From assembly GCA_016617495.1 (NCBI GenBank), contig WYCU01000001.1, positions 594,849-658,848 of the forward strand: DNA of 64,000 nt, written 5' to 3'. A model generated the notes under the pieces. It did not search any database, was not told the origin of the DNA, and worked only from the letters and a program-made list of their open reading frames with translations. Position numbers and translations under genes: made by a program. This document shows, in pieces, positions 1-9,027 of the stretch. The stretch comes from Azonexaceae bacterium s22 (GTDB taxonomy: Bacteria > Pseudomonadota > Gammaproteobacteria > Burkholderiales > Rhodocyclaceae). The stretch's first letter is position 1; each line of letters begins with the position of its first letter.

Positions 1-2
1 CC

Positions 3-890
3 CGTTGTGCCAGCCATGAGCCGATGTCGCGCGGCTGGGTGTCGCCGCGCAAGGATGGCGGGCTGATCTACGCCAACAACCGCCAGTGGCTGATTGCCCT
101 CGGCGTCGAACAGCGCCTGTTGCCGTCCTCCGTGGTCAATGACGAGGTCAGGGAGCGTGCCGAAAAAATGGCGGCGGAGCAGGGCTACGCGCCCGGCCGC
201 AAGGCCCTGCGCGAACTCAAGGAGCGCGTCACCGAAGAGTTGATGCCGCGTGCCTTCACCCGCAAGCGCACCACCTTCGTCTGGATTGACCCGCAAAACG
301 GCTGGTTCGTCGTCGATGCCGGCAGCGCCGCGAAGGCCGAGGAGGTGATCGAACACCTGCGCTTTTGCCTCGACGATTTCCCGCTGCAACTACTGCATAC
401 CCAGGTTTCGCCGCAGTCGGCCATGGCAGACTGGCTGGCCGGCGGCGAGGGTCCGGCGGGGTTCAGCATCGACCGCGATTGCGAGCTGAAGGCGATTGGC
501 GAGGAAAAATCCGCCGTGCGCTATGTCCGCCATCCCCTGGGCGACGAGGTCAGCGGCGAGATCAAGGCCCACCTCGCTGCCGGCAAATTGCCGACCCGGC
601 TGGCACTGACCTGGGACGACCGCATTGCCTTCGTGCTCACCGAAAAGCTCGAAATCAAGCGCCTGGGTTTCCTCGACCTGTTGAAGGAAGAAGCCGAGCA
701 AGCGGCGGAACATGCCGATGAACAATTCGATGCCGATTTCGCGCTGATGACCGGCGAACTTGCCCGCTTCCTGCCGCAATTCGTTGCCGCGCTGGGCGGT
801 GAAGTGAGCGAAGCGGCAGCGCCTGCACCCACACCTGCGGCATCGCCTGTTTCGCCGTCGAGCGCCACCACCCCGCCATGGGAAGCGTAA
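3..890 (+). CDS. rdgC: Recombination-associated protein RdgC, 5' end cut by window edge
   Basis: RdgC is a ring-forming double-stranded DNA-binding protein that limits RecA loading and affects replication-linked recombination. The frame is open to the window edge, so the start lies upstream; the first visible residues match roughly residue 40 of the E. coli protein. Family landmarks are in order: GWVSP near the N-terminus, LLPSSVV, LMPRAF, WIDPQNG, and the C-terminal FDADFALMTGELA block. An extra Ala/Pro-rich tail of about 25 residues follows the conserved region. The stop overlaps the next gene by 13 bp, which suggests translational coupling. Identity is confident from memory of the family; the true start cannot be seen. 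Confidence 0.93.
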   Translation, partial: RCASHEPMSRGWVSPRKDGGLIYANNRQWLIALGVEQRLLPSSVVNDEVRERAEKMAAEQGYAPGRKALRELKERVTEELMPRAFTRKRTTFVWIDPQNGWFVVDAGSAAKAEEVIEHLRFCLDDFPLQLLHTQVSPQSAMADWLAGGEGPAGFSIDRDCELKAIGEEKSAVRYVRHPLGDEVSGEIKAHLAAGKLPTRLALTWDDRIAFVLTEKLEIKRLGFLDLLKEEAEQAAEHADEQFDADFALMTGELARFLPQFVAALGGEVSEAAAPAPTPAASPVSPSSATTPPWEA

Positions 891-1273
891 AGCCCCCCGT
901 TCAGGCGTGCCCTTGCGGCAGCGGCCGGCCCTACGCCGATTGTTGCGCGCCGCTTCATGCTGGCACCCAGCGCGCCGCCGACGCGGAAGCGCTGATGCGT
1001 TCGCGCTACAGCGCGTATGTGCTGCGCCTTGAGGATTACCTCCTCGCCACCTGGCACCCGGAGACGCGCCCGAGCGAACTCGACCTGGCCGCAGACGATA
1101 CCAAGTGGCTGGGGCTGGCGGTGACACAGCACGTGCAGCAGGACGAAACGCATGCCACGGTCGAGTTCGTTGCCCGCTATCGCATCGCCGGCAAAGGGCA
1201 TCGTCTCCACGAGCTGAGTCGCTTCGTCAAGCTTGCGGGGCAATGGCTGTATCGCGACGGCGAACTGCGCTGA
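878..1273 (+). CDS. YchJ/UPF0225-like SEC-C motif protein
   Basis: A 131-residue protein of the YchJ family. The N-terminal SEC-C zinc motif is visible as CPCGSGRPYADCC at about residues 12-24, followed by the family signature ALMRSRYSAYV and a compact NTF2-like region ending in WLYRDGE. The length fits the family, which usually runs 125-160 residues. Its biochemical role is not established; SEC-C motifs bind zinc and often mediate protein contacts. The start is an ATG inside the last codons of rdgC, so the two genes are probably co-translated. The dispersed GGTCGACCGCGACAAT element follows within 20 bp of the stop. Confidence 0.88.
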   Translation: MGSVKPPVQACPCGSGRPYADCCAPLHAGTQRAADAEALMRSRYSAYVLRLEDYLLATWHPETRPSELDLAADDTKWLGLAVTQHVQQDETHATVEFVARYRIAGKGHRLHELSRFVKLAGQWLYRDGELR

Positions 1274-1291
1274 AACGCGCCGGCGCGCGCC

Positions 1292-1328
1292 AAATTTGCC
1301 CATTTTTTGTGGTCGACCGCGACAATCC
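1292..1328 (+). repeat. Dispersed GGTCGACCGCGACAAT element, copy 1
   Basis: This copy has the TTTGCCC block, a T-rich spacer, then GGTCGACCGCGACAATCC. It lies between the YchJ-like gene and the next gene. The same arrangement recurs at 6671, 17681, 56350, 57766, 61963, 63635 and 63725. Function unknown. Confidence 0.8.
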
Positions 1329-1385
1329 GGCAGCCGCCCTGTGATCGTGCTACTCTGAAATTTCATCACACTCAGGAGCAGAGCG

Positions 1386-1778
1386 ATGGTCAAGAATGCG
1401 CTGAATATTCGCTTCGGCCGGGCGCTATCGGCCTTGGCGCTGGGTTTTGCCACCTTGGGCGCCGTGCCGGCGGCGGCAGACGTTCCGCTGGTTGACGGCA
1501 CGCACTGGGTCAGGTCCAGCGAGGATGTCAAAAAGGCCTATCTGGTGGGCGTGGCCAATGTCGTTCAAATTGAAGCGGCCTATAACGCTGACAACGCCGA
1601 GGCCATGAAGACCGGCTTTTCGCCGCGTCTGGTCAAAGGCATGCAAGGGCAGACGCTGAGCACGGTGATCGAGGCGATGGACAAGTGGTACGCCGCGAAT
1701 CCTGGTCGCCTGGATCGCCCGATCATTGAAACCATGTGGTTTGAAATCGTGATTCCCGGTCTTCAGGCCGCCAAGTAA
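1386..1778 (+). CDS. Hypothetical exported protein
   Basis: A 130-residue protein with a clear Sec signal peptide: a basic start, a hydrophobic core around residues 14-28, and a probable cleavage after AVPAAA. The mature part of about 100 residues contains YLVGVANVVQIE and a C-terminal MDKWYAANPGRLDRPIIETMW stretch. The pattern of a short helical protein ending in a W-Y-x-x-x-P segment faintly recalls Rap1a/Tai-type periplasmic proteins, but that resemblance is weak and I would not assign it. An AGGAG ribosome site precedes the ATG. A small lipoprotein gene follows after 15 bp, so the two probably form an envelope-related operon. Confidence 0.75.
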   Translation: MVKNALNIRFGRALSALALGFATLGAVPAAADVPLVDGTHWVRSSEDVKKAYLVGVANVVQIEAAYNADNAEAMKTGFSPRLVKGMQGQTLSTVIEAMDKWYAANPGRLDRPIIETMWFEIVIPGLQAAK

Positions 1779-1793
1779 CCCAGGAGGCTCGCC

Positions 1794-2012
1794 ATGAAAA
1801 AAGTCATCTTTGTCTTGGTCCTGTCCGCATTTGCCGCGGGCGGGTGCACCAACATGACTGCGCAGCAGCAAGGCATGGTCAGCGGGGGCGCCATCGGCGC
1901 CGCGGCGGGTGCGGGGATTGCCTCGATTACCGGCGGCAACGCCTGGACAGGGGCCGCCATCGGTGCGGCCGCCGGCACCACGGCCGGCTACATTCGCGCC
2001 AATCGGCAATAA
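1794..2012 (+). CDS. Small glycine-zipper lipoprotein
   Basis: A 72-residue protein whose N-terminal hydrophobic segment ends in AAGGC, a usable lipobox with the lipidated Cys at about residue 18. The remainder is dominated by GxxxGxxxG spacing (GGAIGAAAGAGIASITGG and AAIGAAAGTTAGY), the glycine-zipper pattern of OsmB/YMGG-type outer-membrane lipoproteins. These are usually linked to envelope stress. An AGGAGG site lies 6 bp before the ATG. It is likely cotranscribed with the exported protein upstream and is followed by a strong terminator. Confidence 0.85.
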   Translation: MKKVIFVLVLSAFAAGGCTNMTAQQQGMVSGGAIGAAAGAGIASITGGNAWTGAAIGAAAGTTAGYIRANRQ

Positions 2013-2028
2013 GCGCGAATCAAACTGC

Positions 2029-2088
2029 GCCCGCCTCCTGCTTCAGGCGGGCGGTGGGCTTCAGGGCGCCGGACCGGGCGCCCTTTTC
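2029..2088 (+). terminator. Tandem hairpins with Rho-independent terminator
   Basis: A first perfect stem GCCCGCCT/AGGCGGGC (2029-2052) is followed by a second, AGGGCGCC/GGCGCCCT (2063-2084), with TTTT right after it. It ends the small exported-protein operon before the response regulator gene. Confidence 0.85.
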
Positions 2089-2150
2089 GTTCCCGTGGTT
2101 GCCTAGCCGGGCGCTTGTTTGCGATGATCGTTCCCATGATGGAAGAGTCA

Positions 2151-3500
2151 ATGGAAACCCTTGAGGCGCCCGCGCATGAGGTGCCGTGGCAACACGATTC
2201 GATCCTTGTGGTCGACGATGAGCCGGGCATGCTCAGTTTTCTGGTGCGTGCGCTCGGCCAGCGTTGCGGCCGCGTGGATACGGCCGGGAGTGTCGAGCAG
2301 GCTGCGCCGCTGCTGCGTCGTCATCTCTACGACCTGATCGTGCTCGATATTGCGCTGCCCGGCCGTTCCGGCATCGACTGGCTGCACGACCTGCGTGAGG
2401 AAGGGTATGCCGGCGACGTGGTGCTGATGACCGCCTACGCCGATCTCGACACGGCCATCGAAGCACTTCGTGCGGGGGCGGCGGATTTTCTGCTCAAGCC
2501 GTTTTCGCTGGCGCAGATGCTCAATGCCTTGCAACGCTGTTTCGAGCGTTCGCGCCTGAAGCGCGAAAATTTCGTCCTGCGCCGCGAGTTGTCCGCCACC
2601 GAAATCGAAGGCATGGTCGGCGAATCCGAGATCATGCGGGCGGTATGCGAACGCCTCAAACGCATCGCCCCGACGCCTGCGACGGTGCTGCTGACAGGGG
2701 AATCCGGCACCGGCAAGGAAATTGCCGCGCGCGCCCTGCATCGCATGAGCAATCGCGCCGAAGGGCCGTTCGTGCCGCTCAATTGCGCGGCCATTTCCGC
2801 CGAGCTGATCGAATCCGAGTTGTTCGGGCACGTCAAAGGCGCCTACACCGGCGCGCAGCAGTCCCGCGAAGGACTCTTCTATTACGCGCGCAGTGGCACC
2901 CTGTTTCTCGATGAAATTGCCGAGCTGCCGATGCCGGCGCAGGCGAAATTGTTGCGCGTGCTGGAAGAGCGGCGGCTGCGCCCGGTGGGCTCGGAACAGG
3001 AGATTCCGGTCGATGTGCGCGTCGTTGCGGCCACCAACCGCGACTTGAAGGCCGAAGTGGCCGCCCAGCGTTTTCGCCAGGATCTCTACTATCGCCTCCA
3101 GGTGGTCGAAGTGTTGCTGCCCCCACTGCGCGAGCGCCCGGAGGATCTGCCCGGTCTGGTCGCGCATTTCATCGCGCAATTGGCGCCGCATCTCGGCGTG
3201 CCGCAGCTCATACCCGATGCGCGCACCCTGGCACGCATGGCGGCTTACGACTGGCCGGGCAATGTGCGCGAACTGCGCAACGTGGTTGAACGTTCGCTCA
3301 TCCTCGGGTGGTTCGATCTCGGCCCCGAGCCGGCCGGAGGCGCGCCCATCGGCGGCAATGACGAACGCCTCGAAGCCATCGAGAAGCGCCACATCCTTGC
3401 CGTCCTGGGCGCCTGCGGCGGCAACAAGTCGGAAGCGGCACGGCGGCTGGGCGTGTCGCGCAAAACGCTGGATCGCAAGTGTCAGGCCTGGGCGATGTAG
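2151..3500 (+). CDS. Sigma-54-dependent response regulator (NtrC family)
   Basis: The domain order is receiver, AAA+ and Fis-type helix-turn-helix. The receiver has the acidic pair in VVDDEPG and the phospho-acceptor Asp in LIVLDIALPG. The AAA+ domain has Walker A GESGTGKE, the sigma-54 contact loop GAYTGA (a common variant of GAFTGA) and Walker B GTLFLDEIAEL. The C-terminus (GGNKSEAARRLGVSRKTL) is a Fis-like DNA-binding helix pair. I chose the ATG at 2151 because GGAAGAG precedes it; in-frame starts as far up as 2115 (TTG) are possible. The partner kinase overlaps the 3' end by 22 bp. It should activate sigma-54 promoters in response to that kinase; the target genes are not evident. Confidence 0.93.
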   Translation: METLEAPAHEVPWQHDSILVVDDEPGMLSFLVRALGQRCGRVDTAGSVEQAAPLLRRHLYDLIVLDIALPGRSGIDWLHDLREEGYAGDVVLMTAYADLDTAIEALRAGAADFLLKPFSLAQMLNALQRCFERSRLKRENFVLRRELSATEIEGMVGESEIMRAVCERLKRIAPTPATVLLTGESGTGKEIAARALHRMSNRAEGPFVPLNCAAISAELIESELFGHVKGAYTGAQQSREGLFYYARSGTLFLDEIAELPMPAQAKLLRVLEERRLRPVGSEQEIPVDVRVVAATNRDLKAEVAAQRFRQDLYYRLQVVEVLLPPLRERPEDLPGLVAHFIAQLAPHLGVPQLIPDARTLARMAAYDWPGNVRELRNVVERSLILGWFDLGPEPAGGAPIGGNDERLEAIEKRHILAVLGACGGNKSEAARRLGVSRKTLDRKCQAWAM

Positions 3501-5521
3501 CCGGCCGGCCGCGCGGACAGCGGCGCTCGATTCGTGTGCGCCTGCTGTTGCTGGCGCTGCTGCCTCTGGGCATCGTTCTGCCGGTGTTGCTGGTCGTTTT
3601 GACCCTGTGGGGCGGCGAATACATCGACCGCTTGCTGACCGCCAAGGTCCGCGCGGATCTGGCCGTGGCGCAAGGCTATTTCGAGCGAACCGTGGAAGGC
3701 GTCGGTTATTCCGTGGAGGGCCTGGCCGGTTCGGTGCGGCTGGCCGAGGTACTGGATCGTTCGGTGGCGGTGCGCAACGGCGCGGTGGCCGAATTGCTGG
3801 GCGGTTTGCGCAGCGGGATGAAGCTCGATTTTCTCTATTATTTGGAGGTCGACCGCGACAAACGGCAAATCGATGCCTGGCCGGTGCTGGCGCTGGCGGC
3901 AGCCGGCCGGGCGGTCAGCGGGACCGATGCGATGGATGCCGAGCGGCTGCGTCAGCTCGATCCCGCTTTGGCCGAGCGCGCACGCACGACCCTGTTACCG
4001 ACGCCCAATGCCACGCCCGACCTGCGCGAGATCGAAGAAAGCGGCTTGGTCATTCATGCTGCCGCGCCGGTCCGCGATGCGCAGGGGCGTTTGCGCGGGG
4101 TGCTGGCGGGGGGCGTGCTGCTCAACGGCAACCTCGATTTCATCGACCGCCTGAACGGCATCGTCTATCCCGAAGGGGCCTTGCTCCTCGGCAGCCAGGG
4201 GACGGCCACGCTGTTTCTCGGCGATGTGCGCGTGGCGACCAATGTCCGGCTCTTCGGCGGCGAACGCGCCGTCGGGACGCGGGTGTCGGCGGCCGTGCAT
4301 CGGGCCGTGCTCGACGAAGGCCGGACCTGGCTCGACCGCGCTTTCGTGGTCAGCGACTGGTACGTTTCCGGCTACCAGCCGCTGGTCGATAGCCGCGGGC
4401 GGCGCATCGGGATGCTCTACGTCGGCTTCCTCGAAGGCCCGTTCGTGGCCGCGCGCCAGGCCGCGCTGGGCAGCATCGTGCTGCTTTTCGCGCTGGCCAT
4501 GGGGGTGGCCGGGATGTTTGCCTTCCTTTGGGCGCGCCGGGTGTTCCGCCCCATCGAACGCATGCATGCCACGATGAATGCCATCGAACAGGGCGATGCG
4601 CTGGCCCGCGTCGGCGCCGTGGATAGCCACGACGAACTGGGCGAACTGGCCGTGCACTTCGATCGCTTGCTCGAACGCCTGCAATCGCAGGCGACCTCGC
4701 TCAAACGCTGGGGCGAAGCGCTCGATGCGGAGGTGGCCAAACGCACGGCGGAACTGGAGCAGGCGGTGGCGCAATTGAAGGCCGCGCAGTCGCAACTGGT
4801 CATGAACGAAAAACTCGCCGCCATCGGCCAGCTGACTGCCGGCGTGGCGCACGAGATCAACAATCCCGTGGCCGTCATCCAGGGCAATCTCGATGTCCTG
4901 CGCGATCTCCTCGGCCCGGCCGCAAAGCCGGTGGAGCCGGAGGTCCGGCTGATCCAGGAGCAGGTGCATCGCATTCGGCTGATTGTCGCCAAACTGCTGC
5001 AATTCGCCCGGCCGCAGGATTACGTGGGCTATCTGGAGCCGGTGGCGCCCACAGCGCTGATTCAGGACAGTCTGGTGCTCGTCGGCCATTTGCTCAAGCG
5101 CGGCACGATTGCCGTCCAGCAGCAGCTCGACTCATCGCGTACCGTGTTGTGCAATCGCAACGAGTTGCAGCAGGTGCTCATCAACCTGATGGTCAACGCC
5201 ATCCAGGCCATGCCCGAAGGCGGCACGATGATTCTGGCGGCCGAGGACTGGGATGAGTCCGACATGCCCGTTGGGCTGCGCCTGAGCGTGGCCGATACCG
5301 GGCCGGGCATGAGCGCTGCAGAATGCGAGCAACTGTTCCGGCCGTTTTATACGGCGCGTAAGCCCGGAGGCACGGGGCTGGGTTTGTGGGTCAGCCAGTC
5401 GCTGGTCGAGCGTTACGGTGGGCGGATCACCGTCGAAAGCGCTGTCGGTGCCGGCACGCGCTTTTCCGTCTGGCTGCGCTTCGAGCCCTTGCTGGCGGAA
5501 AACGCGGGCGGGCTGCCCTGA
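3479..5521 (+). CDS. Membrane sensor histidine kinase (cache-HAMP-HisKA-HATPase)
   Basis: A 680-residue kinase. A transmembrane helix at about residues 22-45 is followed by an extracytoplasmic region of roughly 290 residues resembling a double-cache sensor. A second helix (SIVLLFALAMGVAGMFAFLWA), a HAMP linker and a coiled coil come next. The phospho-accepting His is in VAHEINNPVAVIQGN, and the ATPase domain shows NLMVNAIQAMPEGG, ADTGPGM and GGTGLGL. The start is a GTG inside the regulator gene, so the two are coupled. It probably senses a small molecule in the periplasm and phosphorylates the NtrC-type partner. The 15-bp core of the dispersed repeat occurs in the coding sequence at 3847-3861 (LEVDRDK). 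Confidence 0.92.
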   Translation: MSGLGDVAGRPRGQRRSIRVRLLLLALLPLGIVLPVLLVVLTLWGGEYIDRLLTAKVRADLAVAQGYFERTVEGVGYSVEGLAGSVRLAEVLDRSVAVRNGAVAELLGGLRSGMKLDFLYYLEVDRDKRQIDAWPVLALAAAGRAVSGTDAMDAERLRQLDPALAERARTTLLPTPNATPDLREIEESGLVIHAAAPVRDAQGRLRGVLAGGVLLNGNLDFIDRLNGIVYPEGALLLGSQGTATLFLGDVRVATNVRLFGGERAVGTRVSAAVHRAVLDEGRTWLDRAFVVSDWYVSGYQPLVDSRGRRIGMLYVGFLEGPFVAARQAALGSIVLLFALAMGVAGMFAFLWARRVFRPIERMHATMNAIEQGDALARVGAVDSHDELGELAVHFDRLLERLQSQATSLKRWGEALDAEVAKRTAELEQAVAQLKAAQSQLVMNEKLAAIGQLTAGVAHEINNPVAVIQGNLDVLRDLLGPAAKPVEPEVRLIQEQVHRIRLIVAKLLQFARPQDYVGYLEPVAPTALIQDSLVLVGHLLKRGTIAVQQQLDSSRTVLCNRNELQQVLINLMVNAIQAMPEGGTMILAAEDWDESDMPVGLRLSVADTGPGMSAAECEQLFRPFYTARKPGGTGLGLWVSQSLVERYGGRITVESAVGAGTRFSVWLRFEPLLAENAGGLP

Positions 5522-5525
5522 GCGA

Positions 5526-6722
5526 CTAAAGAAAGCGTTCCAGCAGCGGGTTGAGAAAGCGCCGGCCGCGCAGGGTGGGCGCGATGCGCTCGGCGCTGAC
5601 GGTGAGCAGGCCGTCGGCCTCCGCGGCCTTGAGTTGCGGCAGGATGGTAGTCAGCGGCTGCGCTGTACGGGATTCGAACAGATGGGGCGCAAACCCGTCG
5701 GCCAGGCGCAGGGCATTCATCAGAAACTCGAACGGCAATTGCACCGCGGGAATGTCCCGGGTTTCCTGGACCATGTCGCCGCCCGCGGCCTTTTCCAGAT
5801 AGGCGGCCGGGTGCTTCCAGCGCATCTGGCGCAGCACACGGTCATGCAGGGTGAGCTTCGAATGCGCGCCCGCGCCGATCCCCAGGTAGTCGCCGAAATG
5901 CCAGTAATTCAGGTTGTGCAGGCATTGCTTGCCATGCTGGGCAAAAGCGGATGTTTCGTAATTGGCATAGCCGGCGGCGGCCAACCGGGCTTCGATGGCT
6001 TCCTGCATGTCGGCGCAGACATCGCCTTCGGGCAACTCGGGCGGAAAGGCGGCAAAGCGCGTGTTCGGCTCCAGCGTGAGCTGGTAGCAGGAGAGGTGCC
6101 GTGGCGCGAAGCCGAGCGCGGTTTCGACGTCAGCCAGCGCTTCGTCGAGCGTCTGGCCGGGCAGGCCATACATCAGGTCGAGATTGAAGCGTTCGAAGTG
6201 CTCGCCGGCCAGCCGCGCCGCAGTTTTGGCTTCGGCGGCATCGTGGATGCGGCCAAGCGCCCGGAGGTGGGCATCGTTGAAGCTCTGGATGCCGAGCGAG
6301 AGGCGATTGACGCCGGCTGCGCGAAAACCGGCGAACTTGCTCGCTTCGACCGTACCGGGGTTGGCTTCCAGCGTAATCTCGGCTTCCGGCGAGAGCATGG
6401 CCAGGGCGCGGAAAGCCGCCAGCAATTCGTCAATGGCGGCCGGCGAAAGGAGGCTGGGCGTGCCGCCGCCGAAGAAGACGCTGACCACCGGCCGACCCCA
6501 GATGAGCGGCAGGGCCGATTGCAGATCGGCGATCAAGGCATCGACATAAGCGCGTTCCGGAATCGTTTCCCCGGCTTCATGCGAGTTGAAATCGCAGTAC
6601 GGACACTTCTGCACGCACCACGGCACATGGACGTACAGCGAAAGGGCGGGGGATTTGCGAAATTCCAGGGTTGTCGCGGTCGACACCGGATTTTGGGCAA
6701 AAATGGGAATGGTGCGGGTCAT
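5526..6722 (-). CDS. hemW: HemW-type radical SAM heme chaperone
   Basis: A radical SAM protein of the HemW/HemN-like family, with the cluster motif CVQKCPYC followed by DFNSHE, the VSVFFGGGTPSLL block and LTLEANPGT. Members once annotated as oxygen-independent coproporphyrinogen oxidase are now regarded as heme-transfer chaperones. It is convergent with the histidine kinase, with 4 bp between stops, and is the last gene of a minus-strand cluster. I used the ATG at 6722; a TTG at 6728 is an alternative. Residues about 5-18 (IPIFAQNPVSTATT) are encoded by a copy of the dispersed element, so either that copy forms the N-terminus or the true start is an undetected non-ATG codon downstream. Confidence 0.93.
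   Translation of the reverse strand: MTRTIPIFAQNPVSTATTLEFRKSPALSLYVHVPWCVQKCPYCDFNSHEAGETIPERAYVDALIADLQSALPLIWGRPVVSVFFGGGTPSLLSPAAIDELLAAFRALAMLSPEAEITLEANPGTVEASKFAGFRAAGVNRLSLGIQSFNDAHLRALGRIHDAAEAKTAARLAGEHFERFNLDLMYGLPGQTLDEALADVETALGFAPRHLSCYQLTLEPNTRFAAFPPELPEGDVCADMQEAIEARLAAAGYANYETSAFAQHGKQCLHNLNYWHFGDYLGIGAGAHSKLTLHDRVLRQMRWKHPAAYLEKAAGGDMVQETRDIPAVQLPFEFLMNALRLADGFAPHLFESRTAQPLTTILPQLKAAEADGLLTVSAERIAPTLRGRRFLNPLLERFL
6671..6707 (-). repeat. Dispersed GGTCGACCGCGACAAT element, copy 2 (inside hemW)
   Basis: Read on the minus strand it has TTTTTGCCC, a spacer, then GTGTCGACCGCGACAA. It overlaps the first codons of hemW in frame with no stop. Confidence 0.8.
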
Positions 6723-6796
6723 GCGCAAGGGGCGGGCGTAAGCGGGTCCGGTTCAGAGCGTGGTGCGCCCCGGAAGTTCCGGGGCTGTGCGGGGGA

Positions 6797-7384
6797 TTAC
6801 AGCGACGGCAGGCGTTCGATCAGTTGCTGCATCGCCCGGCCGCGGTGCGAAACGCGGTTCTTGGTCTCGGCGTCGAGTTCAGCAGCAGTCTGGCCAAATT
6901 CGGGCACAAAAAATAGCGGGTCGTAGCCGAAACCGTCGGCGCCCCGCTGGGCCCCGAGAATTTCGCCATGCCATTCGCCTTCGGCGATGATCGGTTGCGG
7001 ATCGTCCGCGCTGCGGCAGAGCACCAGCAGGCAGGTGAAGTGCGCGCGGCGGTCGGTCTGCCCGGCCAGATCGGCAAGCAGCTTTTCATTGTTGCGGGCA
7101 TCCGACTTCGGTTCGCCGGCATAGCGTGCCGAGTACACACCGGGCGCGCCGCCCAGTGCGGCGACGCAGAGGCCGGAATCGTCAGCCAGGGCCGGCAGGC
7201 CGCTGTGCGCCGCGGCGTGGCGGGCTTTGGCCAGCGCGTTTTCGACAAAGGTGCAGTGTGGCTCCTCGGCTTCGGGAATGCCCAGAGCGCCCTGAGCGAT
7301 GACTTCAAAGCCCAAGGGCGCGAGGAGCGCATTGAGCTCCTTCATCTTCTTGGCGTTGTTCGAGGCGAGGACGAGCTTCTTCAT
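6797..7384 (-). CDS. rdgB: dITP/XTP pyrophosphatase (RdgB/HAM1)
   Basis: This enzyme hydrolyses non-canonical purine triphosphates (ITP, dITP, XTP) to the monophosphates and keeps them out of nucleic acids. The N-terminal [12 protein letters not shown], the catalytic [25 protein letters not shown] block, and FGYDPLF near the C-terminus are all present in a normal 195-residue length. The ATG overlaps the rph stop (ATGA), so the two are coupled, as is common in proteobacteria. The clean motifs make the identification secure. Confidence 0.96.
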   Translation of the reverse strand: MKKLVLASNNAKKMKELNALLAPLGFEVIAQGALGIPEAEEPHCTFVENALAKARHAAAHSGLPALADDSGLCVAALGGAPGVYSARYAGEPKSDARNNEKLLADLAGQTDRRAHFTCLLVLCRSADDPQPIIAEGEWHGEILGAQRGADGFGYDPLFFVPEFGQTAAELDAETKNRVSHRGRAMQQLIERLPSL

Positions 7385-8097
7385 GCGGCCAGGGCCCGTT
7401 CCTGTGCAGTGACCAACTGGCGAATACCGGCTTCGGCGAGGTCAACGAGCATGTTCATTTGTGGCCGGGTGAAGGGTTCGCCTTCGGCGGTGCCCTGAAT
7501 TTCCACAATGCCGCCGCTGCCGGTCATGACCACGTTCATGTCGGTGTCGCAGCTGGAGTCTTCGGGGTAATCGAGGTCGAGTACCGGTGTGCCTTCGTAA
7601 ATCCCCACCGAGACGGCAGCGACATGGTCGCGCACCGGATTTTCAGGCAGCTTGCCGGCCTGGACCAGTTTTTCGCAGGCCTCGTAGAGCGCCACCCAGG
7701 CGCCGGTGATGGAGGCGCAGCGGGTGCCGCCATCGGCCTGAAGCACGTCGCAATCGAGGGTGATCTGGCGTTCACCGAGGGCCTTGAGGTCGACCACGGC
7801 GCGCAGGGCGCGACCGATCAGGCGCTGGATTTCCTGGGTCCGGCCGGTCTGCTTGCCCTTGGCTGCTTCGCGCGCGGTGCGCGTATGCGTCGAGCGCGGC
7901 AGCATGCCGTATTCGGCCGTCACCCAGCCCTGGCCCTTGCCCTTGAGGAATCCGGGAACGCTTTCTTCGACGGTGGCGTTGCACAGGACGCGGGTGTCGC
8001 CCATTTCAACGAGGACGGAGCCTTCGGCATGACGGGTGAAATTGCGGGTGAGGCGGACCGCACGAAGCTGGTCGGCCGCGCGTTGGCTGGGGCGCAT
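7381..8097 (-). CDS. rph: Ribonuclease PH
   Basis: A phosphorolytic 3'-to-5' exoribonuclease that trims tRNA 3' ends. The 238-residue length is exactly typical. Visible blocks include the N-terminal [41 protein letters not shown] with the phosphate-binding region, [18 protein letters not shown], and [19 protein letters not shown]. It sits between the PP2C phosphatase gene (3 bp gap) and rdgB (4 bp overlap), so it is almost certainly in the same transcript. Confidence 0.97.
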   Translation of the reverse strand: MRPSQRAADQLRAVRLTRNFTRHAEGSVLVEMGDTRVLCNATVEESVPGFLKGKGQGWVTAEYGMLPRSTHTRTAREAAKGKQTGRTQEIQRLIGRALRAVVDLKALGERQITLDCDVLQADGGTRCASITGAWVALYEACEKLVQAGKLPENPVRDHVAAVSVGIYEGTPVLDLDYPEDSSCDTDMNVVMTGSGGIVEIQGTAEGEPFTRPQMNMLVDLAEAGIRQLVTAQERALAA

Positions 8098-8100
8098 GAT

Positions 8101-9027
8101 TTACTGTCCTTGTTTCTTGGGATTGTATTTGTCGATGGCGTTGCGAATCTCGCGGATCGCGGCCTCGATTTCCGCTTCGCTTAAATCGGTTTTCTGGCCG
8201 GGGTTGCGGCCGAATTCCTTGAGATGCGTGGCCACTTCGTCGAAGGCCATGGTCTGGGTCGACACCGCGCTGCTGGCGTCTTCGCCATAGTTGTCTTCCC
8301 AGCGCACCGCGATCACCGAAAGATTGTCGGCGTGGGCGCCGCCCTTGGTTTCGGCCTGGGTCAGCAGCATCGGTACGGTGTGCACGAGGTTGGTGCCCTT
8401 GAGTGCCAGCGCCATCGTGTCCCCCGGCACTTCGCCCCACAGGCCATCGGTGCAGAGCACGAGGAGGTCGCCATGTTCCAGCGGGGTCTTGCGCGAGAAA
8501 TCGATATCCGGCGGATTGGGGCTGCCCAGGCAACTGTAGATCTTGTTGCGGTCAGGGTGCGTCGCTGCGCGTTCGGGCGAGATCAAACCTTCCTCGACGA
8601 GGATGCGGACCCGGGAATGGTCGCGCGTCTGGGCGACGACCTTGCCGCCGCGCATCAGGAACAGGCGCGAATCGCCAGCGTGCGCCCAATAGGCCACATT
8701 GTTCTGGACGATGCAGGCGACACAGGTCGTGCGTGGGGTGTCCTGGAGACGGTGGCGTTCGGCGTAGTCGAGAATGGCGTGGTGGGCGTTGATCATGCCC
8801 TTTTGCAGGAAGCGGAAGGGGTCGTCGAGCAGCGGACGCGCTTCGCGCTGAAAGTTGTCGGCCAGGGTCTGGGCCGCGATCTGCGAGGCGATTTCACCGT
8901 AGTGATGGCCGCCCATGCCGTCGGCGACGACCATCAACAGCGCTTCGCGGGAATAACAGTAACAGGTCCGGTCCTCGTTGTTGGCGCGTCCGCCTTGCCG
9001 GCTTTCCTGGTAAATCGTGAATCTCAT
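8101..9027 (-). CDS. PP2C-family Ser/Thr protein phosphatase
   Basis: A 308-residue soluble PPM/PP2C phosphatase. Metal-binding and catalytic landmarks are VVADGMGGHHYGEIAS (second Asp motif), VAYWAHAGDSRLFLMR, LVLCTDGLWGEVP and the C-terminal ADNLSVIAVRW. It removes phosphate from Ser/Thr residues with Mn/Mg. Its ATG overlaps the stop of the kinase gene (ATGA), so kinase and phosphatase form a matched writer/eraser pair in one transcript. An extra C-terminal stretch of about 60 residues, ending in a basic tail, follows the catalytic domain. Confidence 0.93.
   Translation of the reverse strand: MRFTIYQESRQGGRANNEDRTCYCYSREALLMVVADGMGGHHYGEIASQIAAQTLADNFQREARPLLDDPFRFLQKGMINAHHAILDYAERHRLQDTPRTTCVACIVQNNVAYWAHAGDSRLFLMRGGKVVAQTRDHSRVRILVEEGLISPERAATHPDRNKIYSCLGSPNPPDIDFSRKTPLEHGDLLVLCTDGLWGEVPGDTMALALKGTNLVHTVPMLLTQAETKGGAHADNLSVIAVRWEDNYGEDASSAVSTQTMAFDEVATHLKEFGRNPGQKTDLSEAEIEAAIREIRNAIDKYNPKKQGQ

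Noticed and set aside
3847-3861. GGTCGACCGCGACAA in the histidine kinase gene as a full copy
   Set aside because: The 15-bp core is exact but the TTTTTGCCC block is missing, so it is noted in the gene entry and not counted as a full element.
5418-6926. Plus-strand open frame of 502 codons opposite hemW
   Set aside because: It overlaps the hemW coding region antisense; HemW motifs are unambiguous.
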